Shown: in pieces, positions 17,875 through 25,664 of the stretch
Position numbering within the stretch: the stretch's first letter is position 1
Layout of the letters: every line of letters starts with the position of its first letter
Assembly: GCA_964392365.1 (NCBI GenBank)
Contig: CAYMPH010000016.1
Location: 24,517-88,516 of the forward strand
DNA: 64,000 nt
Origin: CAYMPH01 sp964392365
Lineage (GTDB): Bacteria > Spirochaetota > UBA4802 > UBA5550
Reading direction: 5' to 3'
Program-made: the position numbers and the translations under genes
The notes under the pieces: generated by a model
Told to the model about the DNA's origin: nothing
Databases searched by the model: none
What the model saw: only the letters and a program-made list of their open reading frames with translations

Positions 17875-18339
17875 TCAACCAACAAGATATGTGCTGGTAC
17901 CGACTGCAATCAGCACACCTTCATCATTAACAAGTTCAGTGCGGGCTACTGCAACCTTATTTCCAAGACGCATCATGTGGCCTGTAGCCAGAAAATAACT
18001 TCCTCTTCCTGGACGGATATAGTCAATGCGCATGTCAATGGTTCCCATACCGGTAAGCCGCTTAAGAAGTTCTTCAGGAGACGTGTCTTTCATCTCTTTA
18101 ATTAAGGTAATCTGAGCAATAACGCCTCCTGTAAAATCCAGCACACTTGAGATTACACCTCCATGAAGTATTTTCTTTTCAAAATTTCCGACAAGATCAT
18201 CCTTCATATCAATACGTATAACCGCTGTTTCCGGAGTAATGGTATCAATTTTTATGCCGAGCAGCTTATTAAAAGGCATCTTATCTTCGTAAGCTGCCTT
18301 CATATGCTGAAGAATTATTTCAACTGGCAATCCGGCCAT
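17875..18339 (-). CDS. hotdog-fold thioesterase (PaaI/YigI-like)
   Basis: 154 residues, one hotdog domain. The active-site segment NFEKKILHGGVISSVLDFTGG (His59, Asp68) has the H-G-G-x-x-S-x-x-D order of PaaI-type acyl-CoA thioesterases. The later strand ATGHMMRLGNKVAVARTEL also fits. It would hydrolyse acyl-CoA thioesters, complementing the crotonase, ACBP and VOC genes in this region; substrate length cannot be read from sequence. AGGAT seven bases before the ATG. Likely first gene of a pair with the Cys-rich protein. Confidence 0.85.
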   Translation of the reverse strand: MAGLPVEIILQHMKAAYEDKMPFNKLLGIKIDTITPETAVIRIDMKDDLVGNFEKKILHGGVISSVLDFTGGVIAQITLIKEMKDTSPEELLKRLTGMGTIDMRIDYIRPGRGSYFLATGHMMRLGNKVAVARTELVNDEGVLIAVGTSTYLVG

Positions 18340-18445
18340 AGTTATTATCCTAATAAATAAATTTTAAAAGGGCAGGGCAATGAAACTTATTTTCCCCATA
18401 CCTCAATCCAGTCGATTTAGTCATTTAAATTTTTCAAAGTATAAT

Positions 18446-18667
18446 CTATTGCATCTGATCAAAAAAAATTTCAGGTTTTCCGAAAACATCTATCAGATCC
18501 TGCAATAATCCTTTTTTTGAAGACTCAGCATATTTTTTTAAGACATCACGCTTATCTCCATTGGATATTTCCGGAACAATATTTATAATATATCTGTCTA
18601 TTATCGCAGCTGCAGCATTCAATATGATTACTGCAGCAAAAAAAGACACTATTATATTATGTCTCAT
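18446..18667 (-). CDS. small exported or membrane-anchored protein
   Basis: 73 residues from the second ATG of the frame (18667), which is six bases from AAGGAG; the first ATG (18673) touches that site. A hydrophobic N-terminal segment (IIVSFFAAVIILNAAAAII) is a signal peptide or anchor. The remaining ~45 residues are charged and helical (DVLKKYAESSKKGLLQDLIDVF). No family recognised. Confidence 0.5.
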   Translation of the reverse strand: MRHNIIVSFFAAVIILNAAAAIIDRYIINIVPEISNGDKRDVLKKYAESSKKGLLQDLIDVFGKPEIFFDQMQ

Positions 18668-18708
18668 CAGCATCTCCTTAAAACAATATTTTAAACAATA
18701 AAAATGCT

Positions 18709-19434
18709 TTAACCCTTAACTGCTATTACAGTTACAAAACCTTTATCAATTTCAAACACTTTCAGATTAAAATTCAATTTATCCAAAAGCTTTTTTATTT
18801 CTTCCGGAGAAATTTTTATTTTTCTGTAAGAGCTGATTTTCTGAATCCACTTGCCGCCTGAACGCTCATTGACTATATCGTAGACAGAAACGTAATCATC
18901 AGAATATTCCAGAAAGCAAGTGAATATTCTGTTATCGTCATTCATCACAGGAATGAATCTGCTTATACCGGTCAGCTCATGCGTCAGATCGCGGAAAGTT
19001 AAGATCAGGCTTCCGTTCTTTTCCAGCTGATTATAACAGTTATTCAGAAGCAATTTCACATCGGAAAAACTTTTAAGATGTGTAAGAGTATCCCCCATAC
19101 AGACAATCAGTTCCGGTTTCAAATTTTCATATGAGTGAAAATTCATAATGTCAGATTTGATTATGCTTATATCTGAATTGTTTTTTTTATCTTTTAATTC
19201 ATCGAGAAGGCTGCCGCTGAAATCAACACTGAACACCTTAAACCCTATTTCAGCCAGAGGAATGGACTGGAAACCTGAACCGGCACCTAAATCTATTGCA
19301 GTTCCTGTTAAATGAGGCCTGATATTATTTTTACTGAAGAATGCAGCATTTTCTTTTATTTTATTTTCCTGTCCGCCGTAAATCCAGCTGTAAAAGCGGG
19401 CCAGATGATTTTCATAATGGTCAATTACGCTCAT
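18709..19434 (-). CDS. class I SAM-dependent methyltransferase
   Basis: 241 residues with a Rossmann-type methyltransferase fold. Motif I is TAIDLGAGSGFQSIPLAEIG (~45-64), the motif II acidic strand is VFSVDFSG, motif IV is ELIVCMGDTLTHL and post-motif strands follow. The substrate is not predictable; the general pattern is that of small-molecule methyltransferases. GAGGG lies seven bases upstream of the ATG. It follows the parB-like gene by 36 nt on the same strand and may be the last gene of that transcript, although no functional link is evident. Confidence 0.85.
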   Translation of the reverse strand: MSVIDHYENHLARFYSWIYGGQENKIKENAAFFSKNNIRPHLTGTAIDLGAGSGFQSIPLAEIGFKVFSVDFSGSLLDELKDKKNNSDISIIKSDIMNFHSYENLKPELIVCMGDTLTHLKSFSDVKLLLNNCYNQLEKNGSLILTFRDLTHELTGISRFIPVMNDDNRIFTCFLEYSDDYVSVYDIVNERSGGKWIQKISSYRKIKISPEEIKKLLDKLNFNLKVFEIDKGFVTVIAVKG

Positions 19435-19470
19435 TGCAGAGCCCTCATTGATCTGCAGGCATATTTTTTT

Positions 19471-20187
19471 TCACAGGCTGCCTGCCAGTTCTTTCCTGAA
19501 AATTTTTGCATCAGCCGGGGAGAGAGTTCCCATGTAATACTTTATCTGGCGGATTATATTCTTTTCAAGGGCTTTATCTCTCTTCTGGAATTCCGGAGAT
19601 CCGGTTTTATTTTTCACCTGGGGAATTTCCCCACCTGATTTTTTCTGCCCGGCAGGAAGCTTCTTATAGCTTTTCCCGTCGCTTCCCTTTATAGCTTTCA
19701 CCTGGGGAATTTCCCCGCCTGACTCGAGCTTCGATCTGATAACGCCTACAGTCTTGTGATCTGTTCCGGTTTTTTTTGAAATTATCCTGTTTGACTGCAC
19801 CGGATCATTTCTCAGAAACATTTCTATTATCATGTTTTTCTGACCTGTAGATAGATGCCTTCTCGCGAGATTGTCCATAATGGCAAGCTCCCTGCGCTGC
19901 TTCGGCGAAAGTTCAAGTACTTCAACAGGAACATACTGCCATTTTAATTCCTTTGCAATCTCCCAGCGGTTTTTACCTCCAATGATGAGGCACTGGCCGT
20001 TATTGCCGAAATAAACTTTTATCGGATCCCTGATTTCACCTGAATCCTGAATATCCTTTTTCAAACGCTCGCGGTCTTCAGTGCTGATGGGCATATACGG
20101 CTGAACTTCAGAAAGCTCCGGAGACATGCTGAGCTCATCCGGGTTCATGGGCCTTATAGCCTTATTTTTAAACTGCTTTTCGTTCAT
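19471..20187 (-). CDS. ParB/Srx-domain partition protein
   Basis: 238 residues. The N-terminal ParB/sulfiredoxin-like domain (~20-110) shows PYMPISTEDRERLKKDI, IKVYFG-NGQCLIIGGKNRWEIAKEL and VLELSPKQRRELAIMDNLARR. A helix-turn-helix follows (~115-155, ISKKTGTDHKTVGVIRSKL). The linker carries SGGEIPQVK twice (~157 and ~187), once followed by GSDGKSYKKLPA, a motif seen in StrR-like and plasmid ParB proteins. The gene overlaps the 3' end of the ParA gene by 20 nt, with GAGGT inside parA as its ribosome binding site. Together with the upstream RHH gene it forms a partition-type cassette. No parS was recognised. Confidence 0.85.
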   Translation of the reverse strand: MNEKQFKNKAIRPMNPDELSMSPELSEVQPYMPISTEDRERLKKDIQDSGEIRDPIKVYFGNNGQCLIIGGKNRWEIAKELKWQYVPVEVLELSPKQRRELAIMDNLARRHLSTGQKNMIIEMFLRNDPVQSNRIISKKTGTDHKTVGVIRSKLESGGEIPQVKAIKGSDGKSYKKLPAGQKKSGGEIPQVKNKTGSPEFQKRDKALEKNIIRQIKYYMGTLSPADAKIFRKELAGSL

Positions 20188-20908
20188 TTCGCTTTACCTC
20201 CATAATATCAAGAAGCGGCTCAAGAAGGCTTTCTATTTTGGAAGCGGTCCATTTTACATTCGGGTCTGCGATCGCTCTTGCAGACGTGATCGTCTTGGGA
20301 ACTGTACCGACATAATGGCCGTTCAGCGAGTCAATGAACTTCCTTGAAAGCTCGGCCATAAATCCTTTATTTTCGTCCCTGGGTTCCTTGTATCCGACAA
20401 GTATAACTTTCCCTTTTTTATCTATATCCTCAAGAGCCTTGATTGTATATTTTGTAGGACCGAGAGTCGGAGCCGATATATCTGCCGGTATATAAATCTC
20501 ATCTGCAAGTATAGACGATGCTCTTGATATTCCCTGTACCGTCGGAGGATTGTCAAAGATTACATAATCATAACCCTTGAGATTTTTAAAAAGACGTTTA
20601 AGCGCGTACGGGTCAAGAGTAGGTGCTATTGAATCAAGCTTATAATCCGAAGGAATGATCTCAATTTCCATTCCGCCTCTGTCTGTTTTATAAATAACTT
20701 CATTGAGCTTTTTAAAGCCGCCTATAAGTTCAAATAAACCGAAGAAAGTCTGATCAGAAGGGAGAAGAAATGATGTAAGGCCTCCCTGGGGATCACAATC
20801 GATTGCCAGAACTTTTTTGCCTGTTGATGATAGAGCCAGCACGATAAGCACTGCAAGACTCGTTTTGCCGCAGCCGCCTTTTTGATTAAGAACAGAAATA
20901 AATTTCAT
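20168..20908 (-). CDS. ParA-family ATPase
   Basis: 246 residues. The deviant Walker A motif KGGCGKT (10-16) includes the signature first lysine, then IDCDPQGG (~37-44) and VIFDNPPTV (Walker B region, ~116). These place it with ParA/Soj DNA-partition ATPases that dimerise on ATP and bind DNA non-specifically. The length is typical of chromosomal or type Ib ParA without an N-terminal HTH, so transcriptional control is likely by the small RHH protein. Its ATG overlaps the upstream stop as ATGA, showing translational coupling; AGGAG precedes it. Confidence 0.92.
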   Translation of the reverse strand: MKFISVLNQKGGCGKTSLAVLIVLALSSTGKKVLAIDCDPQGGLTSFLLPSDQTFFGLFELIGGFKKLNEVIYKTDRGGMEIEIIPSDYKLDSIAPTLDPYALKRLFKNLKGYDYVIFDNPPTVQGISRASSILADEIYIPADISAPTLGPTKYTIKALEDIDKKGKVILVGYKEPRDENKGFMAELSRKFIDSLNGHYVGTVPKTITSARAIADPNVKWTASKIESLLEPLLDIMEVKRNERKAV

Positions 20909-21072
20909 TTCTTAGCTCCTTTTTTATTATCGATTTTAATTTCTCCGTTAAGCCACATTTTTAACAATTTCATTGTGACATCGGAAATTGAAGTTTTTTC
21001 TTTTAATGTTTTAATTTTCAGATCTTCAATTATCTTATCGTCCTGAGGACGGGTGTATAATGATAATGCCAT
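20905..21072 (-). CDS. small RHH-like DNA-binding protein of the par cassette
   Basis: 55 residues from the ATG at 21072, with GGAGG four bases upstream; the frame continues upstream to 21123 but that part lies in the operator. The sequence LSLYTRPQDDKIIEDLKIKT followed by SISDVTMKLLKMWL has the strand-helix-helix order and Thr/Ser-x-Ser turn of ribbon-helix-helix (CopG/ParD-type) repressors. As first gene of the RHH-ParA-ParB run it is the likely autorepressor, binding the palindromes just upstream. This is inference from position and size. Confidence 0.7.
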   Translation of the reverse strand: MALSLYTRPQDDKIIEDLKIKTLKEKTSISDVTMKLLKMWLNGEIKIDNKKGAKK

Positions 21073-21085
21073 AATTCCTCCATAT

Positions 21086-21124
21086 ACGCATATGCGTTTA
21101 TGTATATATAGAGGTATGCGCATG
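21086..21124. promoter_or_regulatory. probable operator of the par cassette
   Basis: ACGCATATGCGT (21086-21097) is a perfect 12-bp palindrome, and ATGCGCAT (21116-21123) is a second palindrome about 29 bp away centre to centre. They lie immediately upstream of the RHH gene and look like paired repressor sites. Confidence 0.6.
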
Positions 21125-21194
21125 AATTTGTCAAAGCATTTTTATGTCTCATTAGAAACTATATAAATTAAATGCTCATTGCCGGAAAAATATT

Positions 21195-21358
21195 AATAGA
21201 ACACGGATGACACGGATTTTCATGAAGATCACGGATAAATAAAAAAGATTAAGATTTTTTAAAAGAAGTTTAAATCAAATATAATAATAAATTTCTACGG
21301 CGATTTAATGAGTCCAGGAAAACTAATCATAAAAAATCCGTGTCATCCGTGTTCTATT
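21195..21358. repeat. MITE-like element, copy 2 (26-bp perfect inverted repeats)
   Basis: Arms 21195-21220 and 21333-21358 are exact reverse complements; the inner 22 nt of each arm equal the arms of copy 1 at 5052-5222. Subterminal GATCACGGATAAA matches the reverse complement of copy 1. No gene inside. It occupies part of the 605-bp gap 21073-21677. Confidence 0.85.
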
Positions 21359-21387
21359 GTATATTTCTCAAGAGGTATTATATCATA

Positions 21388-21447
21388 TTTGGAGTACTTT
21401 TTCAGATGAGGCAACAGTATGCGTTTGGAGTACTTTTATGAATGAGG
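21388..21447. repeat. two direct repeats TTTGGAGTACTTTT-N4-ATGAGG
   Basis: Copies at 21388 and 21424, period 36 bp, each with TTTGGAGTACTTTT followed four bases later by ATGAGG. Upstream of the par cassette. They could be binding sites or remnants. The rest of the gap to 21677 is AT-rich with nothing recognised. Confidence 0.6.
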
Positions 21448-21677
21448 AAATAGGTGACTTCTTATAAGATAGGTTATGTCTCATAAATAAAAATATCAGA
21501 TTATTAAATTCATTTACAAAATTCCATTTAACAGAATGCTGATATATCAAAAAAACATATACCCATTATGGATTTTTTATTTACAGAGAATCTAATATAT
21601 TTTGAATTTTATAAGACTTTATAATAAATAGAATAAAACAAATGGAACGGATTAAAAAAACATGAAGAAGGAAAATA

Positions 21678-22127
21678 ATGACAAAAATAAATTCACCTAA
21701 AATTACACCATTTCTCTGGTTCGACAATAATATGGAAGATGCAGTCAGGTTTTATACATCCGTTTTTAAAAACTCAAAAATCATTCAGCTAAACCCGATG
21801 GTTTCAACATTTGAACTGGAAGGGCAGAAATTTATGGCATTGAATGGCGGTCCTATTTTTAAATTCACAGAAGCAATATCATTTTTTGTTTCATGCGATA
21901 CCCAGGAGGAAGTGGACTACTACTGGAAGGCACTAACTGCGGGCGGAGGTGAAGAAGGAGAATGCGGCTGGTTAAAAGATAAATACGGATTATCATGGCA
22001 GATTGTACCGGCAATACTGGGAGATCTATTAAGCGGCCCTGATCCTCAAAAATCAGGGAACGTCATGCAGGCCATGCTTAAGATGAATAAGCTTGATATT
22101 GAAGCATTAAAACAGGCTTATAATTGA
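21678..22127 (+). CDS. PhnB-like VOC protein
   Basis: 149 residues in the PhnB/3-demethylubiquinone-9 methyltransferase-like branch of the VOC superfamily. ITPFLWFDNNMEDAVRFYTSVF opens the domain. FMALNGGPIFKFTEAISFFVSCDTQEEVDYYWKAL and GECGWLKDKYGLSWQIVP complete the usual pattern. These proteins lack the methyltransferase activity of their old name. Most metal ligands of VOC enzymes are absent in the branch, and function is generally unknown. GAAGGA lies before the ATG. It is 44 nt upstream of the PhzF-like gene, so the pair may be co-transcribed. Confidence 0.85.
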   Translation: MTKINSPKITPFLWFDNNMEDAVRFYTSVFKNSKIIQLNPMVSTFELEGQKFMALNGGPIFKFTEAISFFVSCDTQEEVDYYWKALTAGGGEEGECGWLKDKYGLSWQIVPAILGDLLSGPDPQKSGNVMQAMLKMNKLDIEALKQAYN

Positions 22128-22171
22128 TAATAAAAATTTAAGCCTGCATATTTTATAAAAGGGACTAAACT

Positions 22172-22957
22172 ATGAAAATAAAGTTATACCAGGTAGATGC
22201 ATTTACTGATAAACTGTTCTCGGGTAACCCTGCTGCTGTGTGTCCGCTTGGAACTGAATGGCTCGATGATTCTCTGATGCAGAATATTGCAAATGAAAAT
22301 AATCTTTCTGAAACTGCATTTTATATATACCGTGATGGAAAATACCACATCCGGTGGTTTACACCTGCAGTTGAAGTTGATTTATGCGGACACGCCACAC
22401 TTGCTGCTGCATATGTACAGTTCTACCATGAAAATTATTCCTCTGATATTCTGAATTATGAATCAAGAAGCGGGATGCTAAGTGTTAAAAGATCCAATGA
22501 CATGCTCACAATGAATTTCCCTGCAGATAAAATAAATAAAGCTGATTTATCCGAAGATCTGATATCATGTTTCAACATTACGCCGGTAGAAGTATATAAA
22601 GGAATTTCTGATTATTTATTAATATTCAGAAACGAGGATGAAATAGAAAATATTAAATTCGATTTATTCAATATAGCTAAAATAAAGGCACGCGGAATTA
22701 TTATATCCGCCAAAGGGGAAAATTCCGATTTTGTTTCAAGATTTTTTGCGCCTCAATCAGGAGTAAATGAAGACCCTGTTACAGGATCTGCACATACAAC
22801 ATTGACCAATTACTGGAGCAATGCTTTGAATAAAAACGAATTCACAGCTGTTCAATTATCGGAAAGAAAAGGCTTTCTTACCTGTAAAAATCTGGGTGAA
22901 CGTATAGAAATATCCGGCAAAGCCAGATTATACATGCTGGGTGAAATATCTGTATAA
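22172..22957 (+). CDS. PhzF-family epimerase/isomerase
   Basis: 261 residues, the normal single-chain length of PhzF/DapF-fold proteins. The catalytic Glu47 lies in NNLSETAF. FTPAVEVDLCGHATLAAAYV (~70) and EDPVTGSAHTTL (~205) are the other two conserved blocks that close the active site. Family members isomerise small acids (for example trans-2,3-dihydro-3-hydroxyanthranilate) but most chromosomal copies have unknown substrates; no phenazine genes are present here. Possibly co-transcribed with the PhnB-like gene upstream and the SH3-domain gene 25 nt downstream. Confidence 0.9.
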   Translation: MKIKLYQVDAFTDKLFSGNPAAVCPLGTEWLDDSLMQNIANENNLSETAFYIYRDGKYHIRWFTPAVEVDLCGHATLAAAYVQFYHENYSSDILNYESRSGMLSVKRSNDMLTMNFPADKINKADLSEDLISCFNITPVEVYKGISDYLLIFRNEDEIENIKFDLFNIAKIKARGIIISAKGENSDFVSRFFAPQSGVNEDPVTGSAHTTLTNYWSNALNKNEFTAVQLSERKGFLTCKNLGERIEISGKARLYMLGEISV

Positions 22958-22982
22958 CAAAATTCAACGATGAGGCTATCTT

Positions 22983-23741
22983 ATGAAAAAAATATTTTTC
23001 TTTTTACTGATTTTTGTTTCTATCTGTCTATCTGCTTCTGAAATAATAAAAATTTCATCTAATGATTATTTAATTAACCGTGAATTTAAATATAATTGCG
23101 TAATATGCAGCTCTGAATTGAAATTTTTCAAAAACAACAGGTATCGCATTGAATTTGGAATTGAAGGCGACAACTACTGGTACAATGAAGGCTTATATGA
23201 AATAAAAGACGGAAAGGCCCTTCTTCATCCGGATAAATGCCTTGAAAACGAAAACGGCAATAAAAAAGACTGCAGTAAAACAATGGGTGAAGCGGCATGC
23301 TATCTTGAAAAAAACGATAAGTCTCTCGAGTATTCAACATACCTTGTATGCAAGTCGGATAATTATAAAAAAGTTATCGTGGAAAATACAGACCGGATTG
23401 AATATCCGGTTCTAGACTCACAGCTTGCAGCAGGGGAAAAACGCATTATCAATAATATCCCTGTTATCATCATGGGAAAACTCAAAGGCATAATAACAGC
23501 AAATGTAAAAATCCGGACAGCCCCGTCAATAAATGCTCAGGCAATTACTTATCAGAAGGAATTATACGGAGATCCGGGCACACCGTTTGTACCTGAAAAA
23601 ACCGGTGTTATAATTATTGCACGCACCTTAAAAAAAGAAAAAGTTCAGAATTGGGAAAATTACTGGTACTACATTCAGGCAGGAACATCGGATGGCGCAT
23701 GGATGTTCGGCGAATTCGTTAAAATTTCAGAAAAGAAATAA
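22983..23741 (+). CDS. exported protein with C-terminal bacterial SH3 domain
   Basis: 252 residues with a signal peptide (MKKIFFFLLIFVSICLSA). The middle ~140 residues hold six cysteines, including CVIC and DKCLENENGNKKDC, suggesting periplasmic disulfides. From ~165 a bacterial SH3-like domain is visible: ITANVKIRTAPSINAQAITY, then a GVIIIARTLKKEKVQNWENYWYYIQ block and DGAWMFGEFVKI. Such domains bind peptides or cell-wall components. It starts 25 nt after the PhzF gene and ends 13 nt before the convergent acyltransferase gene. No specific function known. Confidence 0.7.
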   Translation: MKKIFFFLLIFVSICLSASEIIKISSNDYLINREFKYNCVICSSELKFFKNNRYRIEFGIEGDNYWYNEGLYEIKDGKALLHPDKCLENENGNKKDCSKTMGEAACYLEKNDKSLEYSTYLVCKSDNYKKVIVENTDRIEYPVLDSQLAAGEKRIINNIPVIIMGKLKGIITANVKIRTAPSINAQAITYQKELYGDPGTPFVPEKTGVIIIARTLKKEKVQNWENYWYYIQAGTSDGAWMFGEFVKISEKK

Positions 23742-23754
23742 AAAACAGAATGAT

Positions 23755-24648
23755 TCAGTATATTTTTTTAAGTTCAGTCAGTTTTTTATCTTTCATCATC
23801 CAGAAATTATTCAGCCAGTCTTGAAATTTTGCTGTAAACGCAGGATCATTAACATAGTCTCCGCGGATTTCATCACTAATTGGAATAATATCCACCTTAA
23901 CAACAATCTTTGTTGTTTTACCGTTCAGGAACTCCCAGAATGTTTTTGGGCCTTCAGGATAATAGATCGTCACATCAGCAATTTTTTTCAGCATATCCCC
24001 CATGCTGTTCATAACAAGTGAGATGCCTCCGGCTTTCGGTTTTAAAAGATTTTTATATGGCGACTGCTGCTTATCATGTTTTTCCTGAGAGAACCTGGTT
24101 CCTTCCATAAAATTCATTACTGAAACAGGCATAGTTTTGTATTTTTCACATGCCTTTCTGGTGGATTCAATATCCTTGCCTTTCAGATGAGGATTTTTTT
24201 TCAGAAATTCTTTTGAGTATCGTTTCATAAAAGGGAATTCAAGGCTCCACCATGCAGCTCCGAGTAGAGGAACCCAAATAAGTTCTTTCTTTAAAAAGAA
24301 TTTAAGAAAAGGAATTTTAAAAATCAGAACTTTCTGGAGCACAATAATGTCAACCCATGTCTGATGATTTGACAAAACTAGATACCAGTCATCCATTTTC
24401 AGATCACCGGTAAATTTCACATCCCAATCAATTCTATAAAGTAATTTCATACCCAGATTATTAAAAGTTATCCAGCTGTCTGCAATGAAAGTTGAAATTA
24501 CTGTTGTGATTTTATACCAGAATTTTAATGGAATGATAATTCGAAATCCTGAAACAAGAAACAGGAGGCTGGTCCAGAATAAAGTATTTATAGCAAATAA
24601 ACTAATTGCAAGGATTGCTTTTAATATGCCTGGCAGAAAACTCAACAT
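23755..24648 (-). CDS. membrane acyltransferase (PlsC/YihG-like), paralogue 1
   Basis: 297 residues. An N-terminal hydrophobic hairpin (residues ~1-45) precedes a PlsC-type acyltransferase domain: the catalytic NHQTWVD (H-x4-D, ~93), LIWVPLLGAAWW (~125), FMEGTRFSQEK (glycerol-phosphate binding, ~178) and KPKAGGISLVMNSMG. This order matches 1-acylglycerol-3-phosphate acyltransferases of the YihG type, acting at the cytoplasmic face of the inner membrane. It is closely similar throughout to the protein at 42090-43022. A TTGACT-N17-TATTTT promoter lies at 24739-24767. Lysophosphatidate is the likely acceptor but is not proven. Confidence 0.85.
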   Translation of the reverse strand: MLSFLPGILKAILAISLFAINTLFWTSLLFLVSGFRIIIPLKFWYKITTVISTFIADSWITFNNLGMKLLYRIDWDVKFTGDLKMDDWYLVLSNHQTWVDIIVLQKVLIFKIPFLKFFLKKELIWVPLLGAAWWSLEFPFMKRYSKEFLKKNPHLKGKDIESTRKACEKYKTMPVSVMNFMEGTRFSQEKHDKQQSPYKNLLKPKAGGISLVMNSMGDMLKKIADVTIYYPEGPKTFWEFLNGKTTKIVVKVDIIPISDEIRGDYVNDPAFTAKFQDWLNNFWMMKDKKLTELKKIY

Positions 24649-24738
24649 TTAAACCTCTCTGTTATGTGTATTTTAACCTGCTTGTGATTTTTCAGCTGCG
24701 AGGTTTAATAAATTATTGATGTGTTATTCAATCAGTAA

Positions 24739-24767
24739 AAAATAACCGCATATAGATAATTAGTCAA
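24739..24767 (-). promoter_or_regulatory. sigma70-type promoter of acyltransferase 1
   Basis: On the minus strand TTGACT (24767-24762), 17-nt spacer, TATTTT (24744-24739), about 90 nt before the ATG. Confidence 0.6.
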
Positions 24768-24854
24768 TATATATTCAGCATATTTCATGAGGTAACTGAT
24801 AATTAAAAGTTCTAAAATATAAATCAGAACTTATGGAAGAAAAAAAATTTATAA

Positions 24855-25640
24855 TCAGGCATTTAAATACTTTTTATATACAATACTAATTACCCGATAG
24901 TAGAGCTGTTCAGGCATTATTAACGGCAGTAAACGCATTATCCTGTTCACGAAACCAGGCATGCACACAATTTTCCCATTTGCCAGAGCTTTCATTGAAC
25001 ATCTGACAACATCTTCAGGAGTCATCCAGCGCTTCACGTCTTTTTTAATTTCTTCATCTATGCCCATCTGCATATGGAAATCTGTACTGGTAAAACCCGG
25101 ACAAAGACTCTGAAACTTAATCCCCTTATTGCGGAGCTCGACATGAAGAGATCCTGTAAAAATATTAAGGAATGCTTTTGTTCCGCCATAAATTGTATTA
25201 AATGGAATAGGGAGGAACGATCCGAGTGAGGATACATTGATGATTATGCCGCTGCCGGATTTAACCATGCCGGGAAGCACGCTGTGGGTTAATCTTACAG
25301 GTGTTTCAATATGTACTCTTATCATCTTAAGATGATTTACTATTGTTTCATCGTAAAACATATTATTCAAACCGAAGCCGGCATTGTTTATAAGCACGTC
25401 AATACTGCCGGCTTTTTCGATTGATTTTAATACCTTACGGATACCGGCTTCATCTGACAGTTCAGCAAGCACAACAGATACTTTAACACCGCTCCTGTTT
25501 GAAATTTCCTTTGCGGCTTTTTCAATTACACTCTTCCGCCTGCCTGTGATAATAAGATTGTATCCCATAGATGCGAAATGTTCAGCAAAGGCCCTGCCGA
25601 TTCCGCTTGTCGCTCCGGTAATTAGCGCTGTTTTTGACAT
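24855..25640 (-). CDS. short-chain dehydrogenase/reductase
   Basis: 261 residues, classical SDR. The nucleotide loop is TGATSGIG (8-15), the NNAG motif is at ~86-89, and the catalytic Ser (INVSSLGS, ~141) precedes Tyr154 and Lys158 in YGGTKAF. TGRRKS after the second strand suggests NADP(H) preference, since a basic residue follows the strand. The C-terminal hydrophobic stretch (VNRIMRLLPLIMPEQLYYRVI) is typical of DltE/HSD17B12-like SDRs associated with fatty-acyl substrates. Last gene of a closely spaced minus-strand run with the TPR, Trp/Cys and MORN genes (gaps of 24-36 nt). Confidence 0.88.
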   Translation of the reverse strand: MSKTALITGATSGIGRAFAEHFASMGYNLIITGRRKSVIEKAAKEISNRSGVKVSVVLAELSDEAGIRKVLKSIEKAGSIDVLINNAGFGLNNMFYDETIVNHLKMIRVHIETPVRLTHSVLPGMVKSGSGIIINVSSLGSFLPIPFNTIYGGTKAFLNIFTGSLHVELRNKGIKFQSLCPGFTSTDFHMQMGIDEEIKKDVKRWMTPEDVVRCSMKALANGKIVCMPGFVNRIMRLLPLIMPEQLYYRVISIVYKKYLNA

Positions 25641-25664
25641 TATAAATTTCCTGAAAATTTAAAT

